64,000 nucleotides of DNA, from contig NZ_GG657757.1 in the NCBI RefSeq assembly GCF_000158955.1, positions 3,275,866 through 3,339,865 on the forward strand, written 5' to 3'. Positions 9,507 to 18,438 of this stretch are shown here, piece after piece (the first letter of the stretch is position 1; the number at the start of each line of letters is the position of its first letter). Origin of the DNA: Streptomyces viridochromogenes DSM 40736 (lineage in GTDB: Bacteria; Actinomycetota; Actinomycetes; Streptomycetales; Streptomycetaceae). Below the pieces are notes generated by a model. It worked only from the letters and a program-made list of their open reading frames with translations, was not told where the DNA came from and did no database searches. The translations under genes and the position numbers were made by a program.

Positions 9507-10346
9507 TCAGCGGCGGCGGCGCGCGAGGAGCAGGACCCCACCTCCGGTGAGCAGCACGGCAGCGGCCCCGACGACCTTGATGCCGGCTCCGGTGCGGGCG
9601 AGCTCCTCGGCGAACGGGAACCGGTCCTCGCGGGGCGGGACGGTGCCCTCGGACTCCGGGGCGGTGGCCTCGGACTCCGGCGGGGTGGCTTCCGACTCGG
9701 GCAAGGTGGCCTCTGTCTCCGGGTGGGAGTCGGTCCCGCCGTCGTCGCCCGTATCGCCGCCGTCGACCGGGCCGCCGCCCTCGATGCCGAACCGGTAGTC
9801 GTTCGACTGTCCGACCCAGTCGCCGTCGTCGTCGTGCCGTTGGACGACGGCGGCGTTGGCGGTGACGTCGTTGGGCACGGCGTCCGAGGTGAGGGCGAGC
9901 CGCACCCGCACGGTGACGGTCTTCCCCGGCCCGACGGTGAACCCGGCGAACCGCGCCTCGTCGTCGGCCAGTGCCCCGACGAGTTCGTCCTCGCCCGTCT
10001 TCTCGAACCGCACGGCGTGGGACCGCGCCCCGTCGAAGAACTCCAGCCGGGGCTGGGACGGCTCCAGGGCCCGCTTGGCGTCGACGAGCACCACGACGGG
10101 GTGGATGCCGGTGCAGGGCCGGTCGGTCGTGTTGGTCAGATCGAGGTACCAGGTCCCGAACCCGCCCCCGGCCGCGTAGGAGTCCGGCCCGCCGTGGACG
10201 CGGGTGGTGAGCGGGAACGTGTGGTCGTCGGGCGCGGCGCAGGCGGGCGCCGGGTCGTCCGCGTACGCCGGGTGGGCACCGGGGAGCAGGACGGCGGCTG
10301 CCGCCGCCAGGCAGAGGTGAGCGGGCGTGCAGAGTCGCATGGCCAT
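9507..10346 (-). CDS. Surface protein with LAxTG sorting signal
   Basis: 279 residues from ATG 10346 (a second ATG at 10340 is equally possible; neither has a strong ribosome site). Signal peptide ends near HPAYA. An extracellular domain of ~150 residues follows, with Cys pairs and beta-rich character, then repeats of (T/S)PPESEA giving an acidic Ser/Glu/Pro stalk. The C-terminus is a textbook sorting signal: LARTG, a hydrophobic helix and RRRR. LAxTG is the motif of Streptomyces class E sortases, as for long chaplins. The class F-like sortase 2 kb away may not be the one that anchors it. Function unknown; possibly adhesion or wall interaction. Confidence 0.8.
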   Translation of the reverse strand: MAMRLCTPAHLCLAAAAAVLLPGAHPAYADDPAPACAAPDDHTFPLTTRVHGGPDSYAAGGGFGTWYLDLTNTTDRPCTGIHPVVVLVDAKRALEPSQPRLEFFDGARSHAVRFEKTGEDELVGALADDEARFAGFTVGPGKTVTVRVRLALTSDAVPNDVTANAAVVQRHDDDGDWVGQSNDYRFGIEGGGPVDGGDTGDDGGTDSHPETEATLPESEATPPESEATAPESEGTVPPREDRFPFAEELARTGAGIKVVGAAAVLLTGGGVLLLARRRR

Positions 10347-10606
10347 GTGACATTGCCGGTCGAGGCCGACCGCAAGCGACACGGCCCGCGACGCCCCCCG
10401 AACGGCGGTGCGGATCCGCCCGCCCGGCGGACATCCGGAGCCGGTACGAACCACACTCGCGCCCGCCACCTCGGACCGCCCCCCTCACCCTCCCGAGCCT
10501 CGGCCCCCTCAAGCCGCCCACCCGGCGAACATCCGCAGCCGGTACGGACCGCACACGCGCCCGCCACCTCGGACCGCCCCCTCACCCTCCCGAGCCTCGG
10601 CAGCCC

Positions 10607-11788
10607 TCAGCCGTCCCTCCGCCCGAACACGGGCCCCAGCACCAACTGAGCCGCCCCCACCGCGACAACTCGCCCACCGCCCGTCGCGAGGCGTACCGGT
10701 ACCGCGTCCTGCCCCGTCCGCCGGGCCCTTGTCTCCAGTACCGCGCCGACCCCGCGCACGAAGGGCTCCGGCGTCGTGGCGACCGTGCGGCCGCCCAGCA
10801 GGACGATGTCGATGTCGAGGAGCCCCACCAGGTTCGCCGCCCCGGCGCCCAGGACACGTGCCGCCTCCTCCGTGTCGCCGTGTGCCACCGCCGCGAGGCA
10901 CAGCGCCTCGACGCAGCCGCGGTCGCCGCAGGTGCACGGCGGGCCGTCCAGCTGGATCACCTGGTGGCCGAACTCCCCCGCCCCGGTCCGGGCACCCCGG
11001 TGCACGCTGCCCCCGATCACCAGACCGGCCCCCAGCCCCGTACCGAGGTGCAGGTAGGCGAAGGAGCCGCCCTCTCCCCCGGCGGCCAGTCCCACCGCCG
11101 CCGCGTTGGTGTCCTTGTCGATCACCACCGGCACCCCGAGCCGCTCCACCAGCGCCTCCCGCAGCAGGAAGCCGTCCCACTCGGGGAAGCCCGTCACCCG
11201 GTGCAGCACGCCCCGGGTGTGATCGAGCGGCCCGGGCAGCGCGACGCCCACGCCGAGCAGGGAGCCGGCCCGGGCGAGCGCACCGGCCTCGGCGCCCGGG
11301 ACGGCGGGCAGCACCCCGGCCGCCGTCTCCCGCACCACCCCGGTCACCGCCGCCAACACGGCCCCCGCCCCGGCCCCCAGGTCCAGCGGGGCCCGCCGCT
11401 CCCCCACCACGGCCCCGCGCAGGTCCACCAGCACGACCCGCACCTCGTCCCGGTCCAGGTGCACCCCGACCGCGTGCCCCGCCTCGGGCACCAGCCGCAG
11501 CATCGTGCGCGGCTTGCCCCCGGTCGACGCCCGGCGCCCCGCCTCCGCCGCGAGACCGTCCTCCCGCAGCCGGGCCGTGATCTTGCTGACCGCCTGCGGG
11601 GTGAGCCCGGTCCGCTCGGCGAGTTCCAGCCTGCTGATGCCGTCGGTCCCGGCCGTCCGCAACAGGTCGAGCACCAGCGCGGTGTTGTGGCTACGCAGGG
11701 CGAGCAGGTTCACCCCGCCCCCGAGCCCTCCCGTCCCTCCCGTCGCTCCTGTCCCACCTGCCCCTCCCAGCCCTCCTGCCCCGCGCAT
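10607..11788 (-). CDS. ROK-family transcriptional regulator
   Basis: N-terminal winged helix (LELAERTGLTPQAVSKITAR), then an ASKHA ROK domain with the DKDTNAAA motif, GTGLGAGLV phosphate loop and zinc-binding CTCGDRGCVEA. 393 residues from ATG 11788; a GTG at 11827 is an alternative that adds 13 residues. The glycine/threonine-rich N-terminal leader is low complexity. ROK repressors bind sugars and control sugar catabolic genes. Its gene is divergent from an oxidoreductase across a 27-bp inverted repeat (11852-11878) that is the obvious operator. Some members are glucokinases, but the helix-turn-helix makes a regulator more likely. Confidence 0.9.
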   Translation of the reverse strand: MRGAGGLGGAGGTGATGGTGGLGGGVNLLALRSHNTALVLDLLRTAGTDGISRLELAERTGLTPQAVSKITARLREDGLAAEAGRRASTGGKPRTMLRLVPEAGHAVGVHLDRDEVRVVLVDLRGAVVGERRAPLDLGAGAGAVLAAVTGVVRETAAGVLPAVPGAEAGALARAGSLLGVGVALPGPLDHTRGVLHRVTGFPEWDGFLLREALVERLGVPVVIDKDTNAAAVGLAAGGEGGSFAYLHLGTGLGAGLVIGGSVHRGARTGAGEFGHQVIQLDGPPCTCGDRGCVEALCLAAVAHGDTEEAARVLGAGAANLVGLLDIDIVLLGGRTVATTPEPFVRGVGAVLETRARRTGQDAVPVRLATGGGRVVAVGAAQLVLGPVFGRRDG

Positions 11789-11851
11789 GCCGCTGACCCC
11801 ACCGGTGTGCTCGTCCGCCCTGTTCACGCCTCCATTGTCCCCAGGCGCTTG

Positions 11852-11878
11852 CACTTTGGAAACAGCGTTGCGAAAGTG
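11852..11878. promoter_or_regulatory. Near-perfect inverted repeat, likely ROK operator
   Basis: CACTTTGGAAAC (11852-11863), a 3-nt spacer, then GTTGCGAAAGTG (11867-11878); the arms match at 10 of 12 positions. It lies between the ROK start and the oxidoreductase ATG at 11885 and covers that gene's ribosome-site region, so binding could block both transcription and start access. Operator assignment is inference from position and symmetry. Confidence 0.7.
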
Positions 11879-11884
11879 GATGCC

Positions 11885-12958
11885 ATGACTGGCACACCCC
11901 TCCGCGTCGGCCTCGTCGGCTACGGCCTCGCCGGCTCCGTCTTCCACGCCCCGCTGATCGCCGCCACCGAGGGCCTGACCCTCGACACGGTGGTCACCTC
12001 GAACCCCGAACGGCAGCAGCAGGCCCGCGCCGAGTTCCCGGACGTGCGCCTCGCCGCGACACCGGACGAGCTGTTCGACCGGGCCGCCGAGCTGGACCTG
12101 ATCGTCGTGGCGTCCCCGAACAAGACGCACGTGCCGCTCGCGACCACCGCCCTCAAGGCCGGTCTGCCGGTGGTCGTCGACAAGCCCGTCGCCGGCACGG
12201 CCGCCGAGGCCCGGGAGCTCGCCGCGCTGGCCGAGGAGCGCGGCCTGCTCCTCTCCGTCTTCCAGAACCGCCGCTGGGACAACGACTTCCTCACCCTGCG
12301 CAAGCTGCTGGCCGAGGGCGAGTTGGGCGACGTCTATCGCTTCGAGTCCCGCTTCGAGCGCTGGCGCCCGCAACTGAAGGGCGGCTGGCGGGAGTCCGGC
12401 GACCCCGCAGAGATCGGAGGTCTGCTCTACGACCTCGGCAGCCATGTCGTCGACCAGGCCCTGGTCCTCTTCGGCCCGGCGGCCACCGTGTACGCGGAGT
12501 CGGACGTGCGCCGCCCGGGCGCCGAGGCGGACGACGACACCTTCATCGCGATCACGCACACCAGCGGCGTCCGCTCCCACCTCTACGTCTCCGCGACGAC
12601 CGCCCAGCTCGGCCCCCGCTTCCGCGTCCTCGGCTCCACCGCGGGCTACGTCAAGCACGGCCTCGACCCCCAGGAGGCGGCCCTGCGCGAGGGCAAGCGT
12701 CCCCCCGCGGCGGCCGACTGGGGCAGGGAACCCGAGTCGCTGTGGGGCCGGGTGGGCTCCGGCGAGTCCCCGGTGACCGGCGGCGGCCGCCCCGTACCGA
12801 CCCTCCCGGGCGACTACCCGGCCTACTATGCGGCCGTGGCGAAGGCCCTGCTGGAGGGCGCCCCGAACCCGGTGACCGCGCTGGAGGCGGCCGCCACCCT
12901 GGACGTACTGGAGGCCGCCCGTCGTTCGGCCCACGAGAAGGTGACGGTGACCCTGTGA
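11885..12958 (+). CDS. Gfo/Idh/MocA-family NAD(P)-dependent oxidoreductase
   Basis: 357 residues. The N-terminal Rossmann fold has GLVGYGLAGSVFH and the family's DKPVAGT loop (usually EKP, where Lys is catalytic). The C-terminal alpha/beta substrate domain starts near SRFERWRP and has GGLLYDLGSHVVDQAL, with the His used in catalysis. Members oxidise sugars, inositols or their derivatives. It is divergent from the ROK regulator and overlaps the next gene (GTGA at 12955-12958), so the two are translationally coupled. A sugar or polyol catabolic role under ROK control is likely; the substrate is not determinable. Confidence 0.92.
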   Translation: MTGTPLRVGLVGYGLAGSVFHAPLIAATEGLTLDTVVTSNPERQQQARAEFPDVRLAATPDELFDRAAELDLIVVASPNKTHVPLATTALKAGLPVVVDKPVAGTAAEARELAALAEERGLLLSVFQNRRWDNDFLTLRKLLAEGELGDVYRFESRFERWRPQLKGGWRESGDPAEIGGLLYDLGSHVVDQALVLFGPAATVYAESDVRRPGAEADDDTFIAITHTSGVRSHLYVSATTAQLGPRFRVLGSTAGYVKHGLDPQEAALREGKRPPAAADWGREPESLWGRVGSGESPVTGGGRPVPTLPGDYPAYYAAVAKALLEGAPNPVTALEAAATLDVLEAARRSAHEKVTVTL

Positions 12959-13485
12959 CGCACAAGAGCAACCCCTCCCACCACCACGAGCTCGGCCCGA
13001 AGTTCCAGCCGGAGCTCACCCCGAGCCTGGAGGAGCTGGAGAGGGAGGAACGCCGCCTGGTGTTCCGCCGGTTCACCTACGACGACGCCTGGGCGCTCGG
13101 CTCGCTCCTCGTGGAGACGGCCCGGCAGCGGCAGGCCCCCGTCGCGATCGACATCCACCGCGCCGGCCAGCAGCTCTTCCACGCGGCCCTGCCCGGCTCC
13201 ACGCCCGACAACGACGCCTGGATCGCCCGCAAGCGCCGGGTGGTCGAACGCTACGGCTCCGCGTCCTACCTGGTGGGCGCCCGCTTCCGCGCCAAGGGCA
13301 CGACGTTCGAGGAGTCCTCACGCCTCGACCCCGACACCTTCGCGGCGCACGGCGGATCGTTCCCGATCACCGTCGAGGGCGCGGGCGTCATCGGCACGGT
13401 GACGGTGTCCGGGCTGCCGCAGCTCCAGGACCACCGGCTCGTCGTGCAGGCGCTGGAGGAGTTCCTGAGCAAGCAAGCCGAGTAG
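12955..13485 (+). CDS. Heme-degrading-domain (UPF0303, GlcG/HbpS-like) protein
   Basis: 176 residues from a GTG inside the preceding stop. After a His-rich start (SHHHEL) comes the GlcG/HbpS-type alpha/beta fold: DDAWALGSLLVE, PVAIDIHRAGQQLFHAAL, WIARKRRVV, ending in GxGVIGTVTVSGLPQLQDHRLVV. UPF0303 proteins commonly accompany Gfo/Idh/MocA enzymes; some relatives bind heme or cobalamin, but the biochemical role of this subfamily is unsettled. Cytoplasmic, no signal peptide. Confidence 0.85.
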   Translation: MTHKSNPSHHHELGPKFQPELTPSLEELEREERRLVFRRFTYDDAWALGSLLVETARQRQAPVAIDIHRAGQQLFHAALPGSTPDNDAWIARKRRVVERYGSASYLVGARFRAKGTTFEESSRLDPDTFAAHGGSFPITVEGAGVIGTVTVSGLPQLQDHRLVVQALEEFLSKQAE

Positions 13486-13672
13486 GCCCTGTCGTCTGGA
13501 TCAGGCCGGCTGTAGGGCACGGCGCCCTCCGGCCGACCCGAGCGGGGGCGGGGGGGAGGGGACGGTGGTTCCCGCGCCCGGGCGGGCCCCCCGTGGCCTC
13601 ACTCCGGTGGCCGCCGCGATCGTCAGGGGCGATGGTTGAGTCAGGAGCTTCGGTCCACGACGGGAAGGCGGC

Positions 13673-14927
13673 GTGCGAGTGGACGAGCGCCGGATCGGCC
13701 CCCGGCGGGTCCCCGAGGACCGTTCCGAAGGGTTCGGTGAGCGGCTGCTGGGGCAGATGCTGGACCGGTCTCACGAGCTGCCGCCGCAGCTCATCGCTCC
13801 GCTGGTGGCGGAAGAGGTGGCCAGGATCGGAGGCCGCGACGTTTCGATCCACCTTCAGGACTACGCTCTGAGCAAGCTGGTGCCGCTGCGCGGCCGGCGC
13901 CTCACGGCGGGTGAGCCGCCTGCCATCGACGGATCACCGGAGGGGGACGCATTCCTCGGCAGGCGCATGGTGGAAGAGTCCCAGGCCGACGGGCTGCGCG
14001 TTCATGTGCCGCTGGTGGACGGTGCTGACGAGGTCGGCGTGCTGTCGATCACCCTGGACACCTTGAACGATGACGACCGTCGGCTCCTGCGGCGACTCTC
14101 GGCCCTGATCGCGGAGATGATCATCTCCAAGACCCGCTACACGGACCAGTTCTTCATGGCACGACGCCATGGCCGGCCACTGAGTCTGGCCGCGGAGATC
14201 CAGTACGCGCAACTTCCCCCGTTGGCGATGCACACGCCGCAGGTGTCGCTCGCGGCTGCCCTGGAGCCGGCGTACGAGGTGGCGGGGGACGGCCTGGACT
14301 ACGCGCTCAACGACGACCTCCTGCACCTGGCGATCATCGACGCGATGGGGCACGGGCTGGAAGCCGCGATGCTGGCGACCCTCGCCCTGGGAGCCCATCG
14401 CCGTGGCCGGCGTATGGATGTCGGGCTCCGGGAGCTGTACGAATTGATGGACCGAAGCATCAACGGCGCGTTCGGGCCCGAACAGTTCGTGACCGCTCAG
14501 ATGATGCGCCTGAACGTCTCCGAGGGCCACCTCCAGTGGATCAACGCCGGTCATCCGGCGCCGCTGCTGATCAGGGGGCACCGCGTCATCGACAGGCTGG
14601 AGAGTGCGGAAAGGCTGCCCATGGGCTTCGGTTTCCCCGCCCCCCCCGATCGCCGTAGCTCAACTCCGCCCGGGGGACCAGGTGTTGTTCTTCACCGACG
14701 GCGTGATCGAGGAACGAGGCCCCCAGGGGCAGGAGTTCCATGAATCCCGCCTGATCGAAGCCATCGAGCGCACCGAACCTTCCAGTAGTGGAGTCATCCA
14801 AACCGTCCGCAGACTCGCCGCCGTCCTGGAAGCCGCCCGGGGCGGCGTGAGCAGCGACGACGCCACCCTGTTCCTCATCCAATGGCACGGCCGCACAGCA
14901 GACCACCTCGCCGAGCTCGACATCTAG
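13673..14927 (+). CDS. SpoIIE/PP2C-type Ser phosphatase with GAF-like sensor, split by a +1 frameshift in a C8 run
   Basis: GTG at 13673 with GGAAGG 4 nt upstream. Residues ~60-160 look like a GAF-type sensor (LRVHVPLVDGADEVGVLSI). Then comes the SpoIIE phosphatase domain: EIQYAQLPP, EVAGDGLDY (metal Asp), AIIDAMGHGLEAAM, INAGHPAPLL. At C8 (14640-14647) the frame is lost. With seven C it continues as APPIAVAQLRPGDQVLFFTDG, then SSDDATLFLIQWHG, to 14927 (~417 residues). Family members dephosphorylate anti-anti-sigma factors in partner-switching networks. The final metal-binding segment lies after the frameshift, so an uncorrected product would be inactive. Sequencing error is a real alternative. 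Confidence 0.85.
14640..14647 (+). other. C8 homopolymer frameshift site
   Basis: Run of eight C where the conserved phosphatase frame needs seven. It is the second single-base homopolymer expansion in the window, after A8 at 2611-2618. Confidence 0.8.
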
Positions 14928-14974
14928 CCAGTGCCCCGGCAGGCGACGTTCGCCCCGTCGCGACGCCCGGCACG

Positions 14975-15008
14975 CTCCCCCAAGCCCTTCGAGCAGGGGG
15001 TACCCCCA
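14975..15008. repeat. Dispersed CCCCCAAG...AGGGGG repeat
   Basis: CTCCCCCAAGCCCTTCGAGC followed by AGGGGGTACCCCCA. It is a shorter cousin of the element at 53876-53919 and of repeats common between genes in Streptomyces. Inverted pairing of the C-run and G-run arms would form a hairpin after the phosphatase gene. Confidence 0.6.
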
Positions 15009-15156
15009 CTCGCCGCACCGGACGCCGCTCCTCGCCGGGCAAACGTTGCGTGCCGCGGCGCCAGGAGCGGTGGCGGTGGAATTACCGCCGGGTCCCTCCG
15101 GTTGGAACCGCTGTACGCGTGATCGACACGGCGCCCGACCGGAGGGATTCCGACCG

Positions 15157-16023
15157 ATGACCACCGCCCTGAAGGACACCATCGGCCGCTACGGCATCTG
15201 GAGCGTGGGACTGCGCTCGGAGGACCCGGACCGGCGCGGCGAACTCGCCGAGGCCGCCGCCGAACTGGAGGAGCTCGGCTACGGCGCCGTCTGGCTGGGC
15301 GGCAACACCTCCGCCGCCAACGCCGCCCCGCTGATCGAGGCGACCTCGCGGCTCATCGTCGGCACCAGCATCCAGAGCATCTGGGAGCACGAACCGGACG
15401 CCACCGCCGCGAGCTTCGCCGAGCTGGAGGCCACCCATCCCGGCCGTTTCCTCCTCGGCCTCGGCGTCAGCCACGCCAAGCGGGCGGAGCAGTACCGCCG
15501 CCCGTACTCGGCCCTGGTCTCCTACCTGGACGGCCTGGACGCCGCCGGACTGCCCGCGGAGCGCCGCGTCCTGGCCGCGCTCGGTCCGAAGAGCCTCAAG
15601 CTGACGCGCGACCGCTCCGCCGGTGCGATCCCCTACCTGGTCACGCCCGAGCACACCGCCCACGCCCGCGAACTCCTCGGCGAGGGCCCCCTGCTCGCCC
15701 CCGAGCTGGCGGTGGTTCCGGAGACGGACCCGGTCCGAGCCCGCGCCCTCGCCCGCGAGTTCCTCGGCTTCTACCTGCCGCTGCCGAACTACACCAACAA
15801 CTTCCTCCGCCACGGCTTCACCGAGGACGACCTGGCGGACGGTGGCAGCGACCGCCTGGTCGACGCCCTGTTCGCCTGGGGCGACGACACGGCGATCCGC
15901 GCCAAGATCGACACGTTCTTCGAGGCGGGCGCGGACCACGTGGCCCTCCAGGTGGTCGACGACCAGCCGCGCGACGCCCTCCCGAGGAAGGCGTGGCGCG
16001 ACCTGGCGACGCTGCTCGGCTGA
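15157..16023 (+). CDS. LLM-class F420-dependent oxidoreductase
   Basis: 288 residues from ATG 15157, with GGAGGG 9 nt upstream. TIM-barrel luciferase-like features: GIWSVGL at strand 1, LGYGAVWLGG, ATSRLIVGTSIQSIW, HPGRFLLGLGVSH, and the C-terminal GADHVALQVV. Matches the actinobacterial TIGR03620-type subgroup, presumed to use coenzyme F420. Substrate unknown. Single-gene unit, convergent with the membrane-protein operon that follows. Confidence 0.9.
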   Translation: MTTALKDTIGRYGIWSVGLRSEDPDRRGELAEAAAELEELGYGAVWLGGNTSAANAAPLIEATSRLIVGTSIQSIWEHEPDATAASFAELEATHPGRFLLGLGVSHAKRAEQYRRPYSALVSYLDGLDAAGLPAERRVLAALGPKSLKLTRDRSAGAIPYLVTPEHTAHARELLGEGPLLAPELAVVPETDPVRARALAREFLGFYLPLPNYTNNFLRHGFTEDDLADGGSDRLVDALFAWGDDTAIRAKIDTFFEAGADHVALQVVDDQPRDALPRKAWRDLATLLG

Positions 16024-16042
16024 CTCCTTCCCGGGGCGCGGT

Positions 16043-17314
16043 TCAGAGCAGGGCCATGACGGTCAGAAGGGTCGAGCAGGCCGCGGCGGTCACCGGCCAC
16101 AGCAGCCACCTCTGGCGCCCGTCGGAGACAGCGGCGGCGACCAGCATCTCCGCCACGGCGGTGATGGCGGCCGCCGCGCCGAGATACAGGCCGCGGCTGC
16201 TGGCCCGGTCCGCCAGGCCCACCTGGCGCTTCTGTTCGGTCCGAAGACCTGACAGCAGGTGCTCGGATTCCTTGCCCAAGGCCATCACCGCTGCGGCGTC
16301 GACGCGGTCGGCGCGTGTGGGAGGACGCCCCATGTAATCGGCGATCCTGCGCACGCGCTCCGCGGCACGTGTCTCGACCACGGCCACCACTCGCTCGTGC
16401 CGTGCTTGAGCGGGCGTGACCCCGGTTTCCAGTGAGGCGCGTTCGCGGGCCATCGCCTGGAGTTCGGCAAGCTCCGCCGTTCGGCGGCTTCCGTCGAGGA
16501 ACGCCATGCGCTGGCCGTAGGCCAGGGCGGCCGTACCGAGCTGGGTCGCCTTGCGGGCCGCCTCGGCCTGGGCCCGCTGTTCGACGCCCGCCGCGTAGAT
16601 CCCCCCGAGGGGAAGCACCATCAGCAGAACCACGACGAACAGATTGAGCAGCGTGGCGAGGCGGCTCTCACCGCTGGGCGGGACGGCCGGCTGAGGGATG
16701 AGCTGCAGATCCCTGACGACGCGGCGGCGGTCAGGACCCGGCGGCCTGCGCAGGGCGTGCGGCCGCACGACGTTCGCGGCGGCCACACCGGCGAGCACGG
16801 CCAGGCCGACGAGCGCGGCGAACACGAGCCCCCACCTGACCCACACGTCCCCGGACCGCATCGTCGCCTCTGGAGCGAGTCCGTAGGGCTTGGGTTTGTC
16901 CCGCTGCAGGTCCGCGAGTCGGCGGGGTAGGTCGTAGCCGAGGTTCTCGTGGCGGTAGGCGTCGTTCAGAAGGCTCCCGGAATCGGCCGCGCCGCGCAGA
17001 GTGAACGCGGTCTGGGCGGCGATCTCGTACTCCGCCGCGGCGGTCCTGCTCTCATGACGGACCGGCCGCAGCGCGTCGGCGCGCGCCGAGGCCGCGGCCA
17101 CGTTGAAGGCGAGAGACGCGTCGTCCGTGTACACCGTGCGCACATCGTCCAGCAGCGTCTCCTGACGCGTGATCTCCTGGCGCACCGCTTCCTGGTACGT
17201 CCCGGACGCCTCGCTGAACGCCCAGGCGGACAGGGGGGTCGCCGCGGAGATGACGACGAGCAGGCAGATCTGGACCCGGATACGGAGACTGAACCGCGAG
17301 GTCGACGGGTTCAC
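16043..17314 (-). CDS. Multi-pass membrane protein of unknown function, last gene of kinase operon
   Basis: GTG start at 17314 overlaps the upstream TGA (GTGA), so it is coupled to the lipoprotein gene. 423 residues. A first helix (LLVVISAATPLSAWAFS) is followed by a ~150-residue extracytoplasmic helical region, then two helices (WGLVFAALVGLAVLAGV and LLNLFVVVLLMVLPLGG), a second long helical segment rich in Ala/Arg/Glu, and two C-terminal helices. The layout of helix, long periplasmic helical domain, helix recalls four-helix-bundle sensor domains, possibly duplicated, without kinase or HAMP output domains. No family recognised. Confidence 0.7.
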   Translation of the reverse strand: MNPSTSRFSLRIRVQICLLVVISAATPLSAWAFSEASGTYQEAVRQEITRQETLLDDVRTVYTDDASLAFNVAAASARADALRPVRHESRTAAAEYEIAAQTAFTLRGAADSGSLLNDAYRHENLGYDLPRRLADLQRDKPKPYGLAPEATMRSGDVWVRWGLVFAALVGLAVLAGVAAANVVRPHALRRPPGPDRRRVVRDLQLIPQPAVPPSGESRLATLLNLFVVVLLMVLPLGGIYAAGVEQRAQAEAARKATQLGTAALAYGQRMAFLDGSRRTAELAELQAMARERASLETGVTPAQARHERVVAVVETRAAERVRRIADYMGRPPTRADRVDAAAVMALGKESEHLLSGLRTEQKRQVGLADRASSRGLYLGAAAAITAVAEMLVAAAVSDGRQRWLLWPVTAAACSTLLTVMALL

Positions 17315-17844
17315 GGCGACCGCCGCTCGTACGTGACCTTCAGCCCCTCCTTGTCGGTGAGAGCGAGGACATCGCCCGTCACCTCCCATGTGTGACGCTC
17401 GGTGGTGAGCGGGGCCGGCCTCGCCACGTAGTCGCCCTGCGGATCGCTCGGGTCCCGGCGGGATGTGGCGGCTCTCGTGGGTTTCAGGACGAGCCGCGCC
17501 CCTTCGACCCGTGCCGCGCCTTCCGAGGTGCGGGTGACCTGGACGATGCCGTCCGGGGAGTCGTACGCGAGGACGCCCACGAACGTGTAGTCGCCATCGG
17601 CCCGGAAGCGATAGGTGAGGCTGGCGTCGCTGTCCTTCACGTCGCTCTGCCACCTTCCGACGAGGCCCTGGGGAAGCACCTGTTGCCCCGTGGCGGCATC
17701 GGTGGTCCGCGGCGCCGGTGTGCGTGGGGCCGCACTGGTCGTGGGACCCGGGCCGGGCGCATCGCCTGGTGAGACGCAGGCCGTGACGCTCCCGAGCAGC
17801 AGGGCGATGCAGAGCACCGCGCGGAACGCACCGGTGACGGTCAT
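17311..17844 (-). CDS. Lipoprotein with lipocalin-like beta domain
   Basis: ATG 17844 lies 1 nt after the upstream stop. 177 residues. Signal peptide with lipobox SVTAC, a Pro/Thr/Ala linker, then a beta-rich domain beginning GLVGRWQSDVKDSD and continuing with YRFRADGDYTFVG, a pattern typical of small lipocalin-like or META-like domains. The neighbouring lipoprotein shows the same G-W-D opening, suggesting a duplicated ancestor. Expected on the outer face of the membrane. Confidence 0.7.
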   Translation of the reverse strand: MTVTGAFRAVLCIALLLGSVTACVSPGDAPGPGPTTSAAPRTPAPRTTDAATGQQVLPQGLVGRWQSDVKDSDASLTYRFRADGDYTFVGVLAYDSPDGIVQVTRTSEGAARVEGARLVLKPTRAATSRRDPSDPQGDYVARPAPLTTERHTWEVTGDVLALTDKEGLKVTYERRSP

Positions 17845-17845
17845 G

Positions 17846-18370
17846 TCAGCCACCGGCGATCTGGCGGACATAACTGCTCCCGTCCAGCTTCAGGTTCTCG
17901 AAGACGTATCCGTAGCCGGCGTCGAATTGCTCGATCGACCAGTGTGCGTACGGGATGGGCCCTCCCGGCACATACAGAGTCATGGAGGTGCCTTCGACCA
18001 CCGCTGTTCCGTCGAGCACGAGGCCGCTGTTGTAAAGGAGGCGCACACCGCCGTCGTCGGAGAAGCGGATCTTGTCGAAGCGCACGGACGTGCCGTCCCC
18101 GTCCCACTCGCCGACCAGTTCGCTCGGCACGAAGCCCTGCGGCGCTTCGAACGTCGCTGACGGCGGGGTCTCCGGTGCGGTGGGCGAGGGCCGCTCCGTG
18201 ATGTCGTCAGTCGGTTCGGGGGGCGGCGGCGGATCGGTGATCTCGTCACTCGGTTCCGTGGAGGGCGGTGAACTGGGCGGAGAGGGTTCTTCGGAGCCTC
18301 CTCCGCATCCCGCGACGACCACTGCGACCAATGCTGCTCCTGCGAGCCTGCGCACACGTGAGAACGTCAT
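17846..18370 (-). CDS. Lipoprotein with Pro/Thr/Asp-rich linker and beta domain
   Basis: 174 residues. Lipobox VVAGC, then a linker with repeats of EPSDEITDPPP / EPTDDITERP, then a ~95-residue beta domain: GFVPSELVGEWDGDG, KIRFSDDGGVRLLYNSG, GTSMTLYVPGG. The opening is similar to the next gene's domain. It lies 68 nt after the kinase stop on the same strand, so it is probably co-transcribed with it. Possible extracytoplasmic ligand binder for the kinase module; function unproven. Confidence 0.7.
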   Translation of the reverse strand: MTFSRVRRLAGAALVAVVVAGCGGGSEEPSPPSSPPSTEPSDEITDPPPPPEPTDDITERPSPTAPETPPSATFEAPQGFVPSELVGEWDGDGTSVRFDKIRFSDDGGVRLLYNSGLVLDGTAVVEGTSMTLYVPGGPIPYAHWSIEQFDAGYGYVFENLKLDGSSYVRQIAGG

Positions 18371-18438
18371 GAGCTGAGCCCTGTCTTTCTGTCAGAAGAA
18401 GCCGGGACACTGCCCGCCCCGCGGCGTGCGGGCCTTCT

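Noticed and set aside
10607..12934. A 775-residue minus-strand open frame covering the ROK gene and beyond
   Set aside because: Only the part up to about 11788-11827 has ROK content; the rest lies opposite the convincing oxidoreductase gene and is low-complexity antisense.
13485..13510. GGCCCTGTCGTCTGGATCAG, resembling termini of some Streptomyces IS elements
   Set aside because: No transposase, no matching second end and no target duplication visible; too little to call a mobile element.
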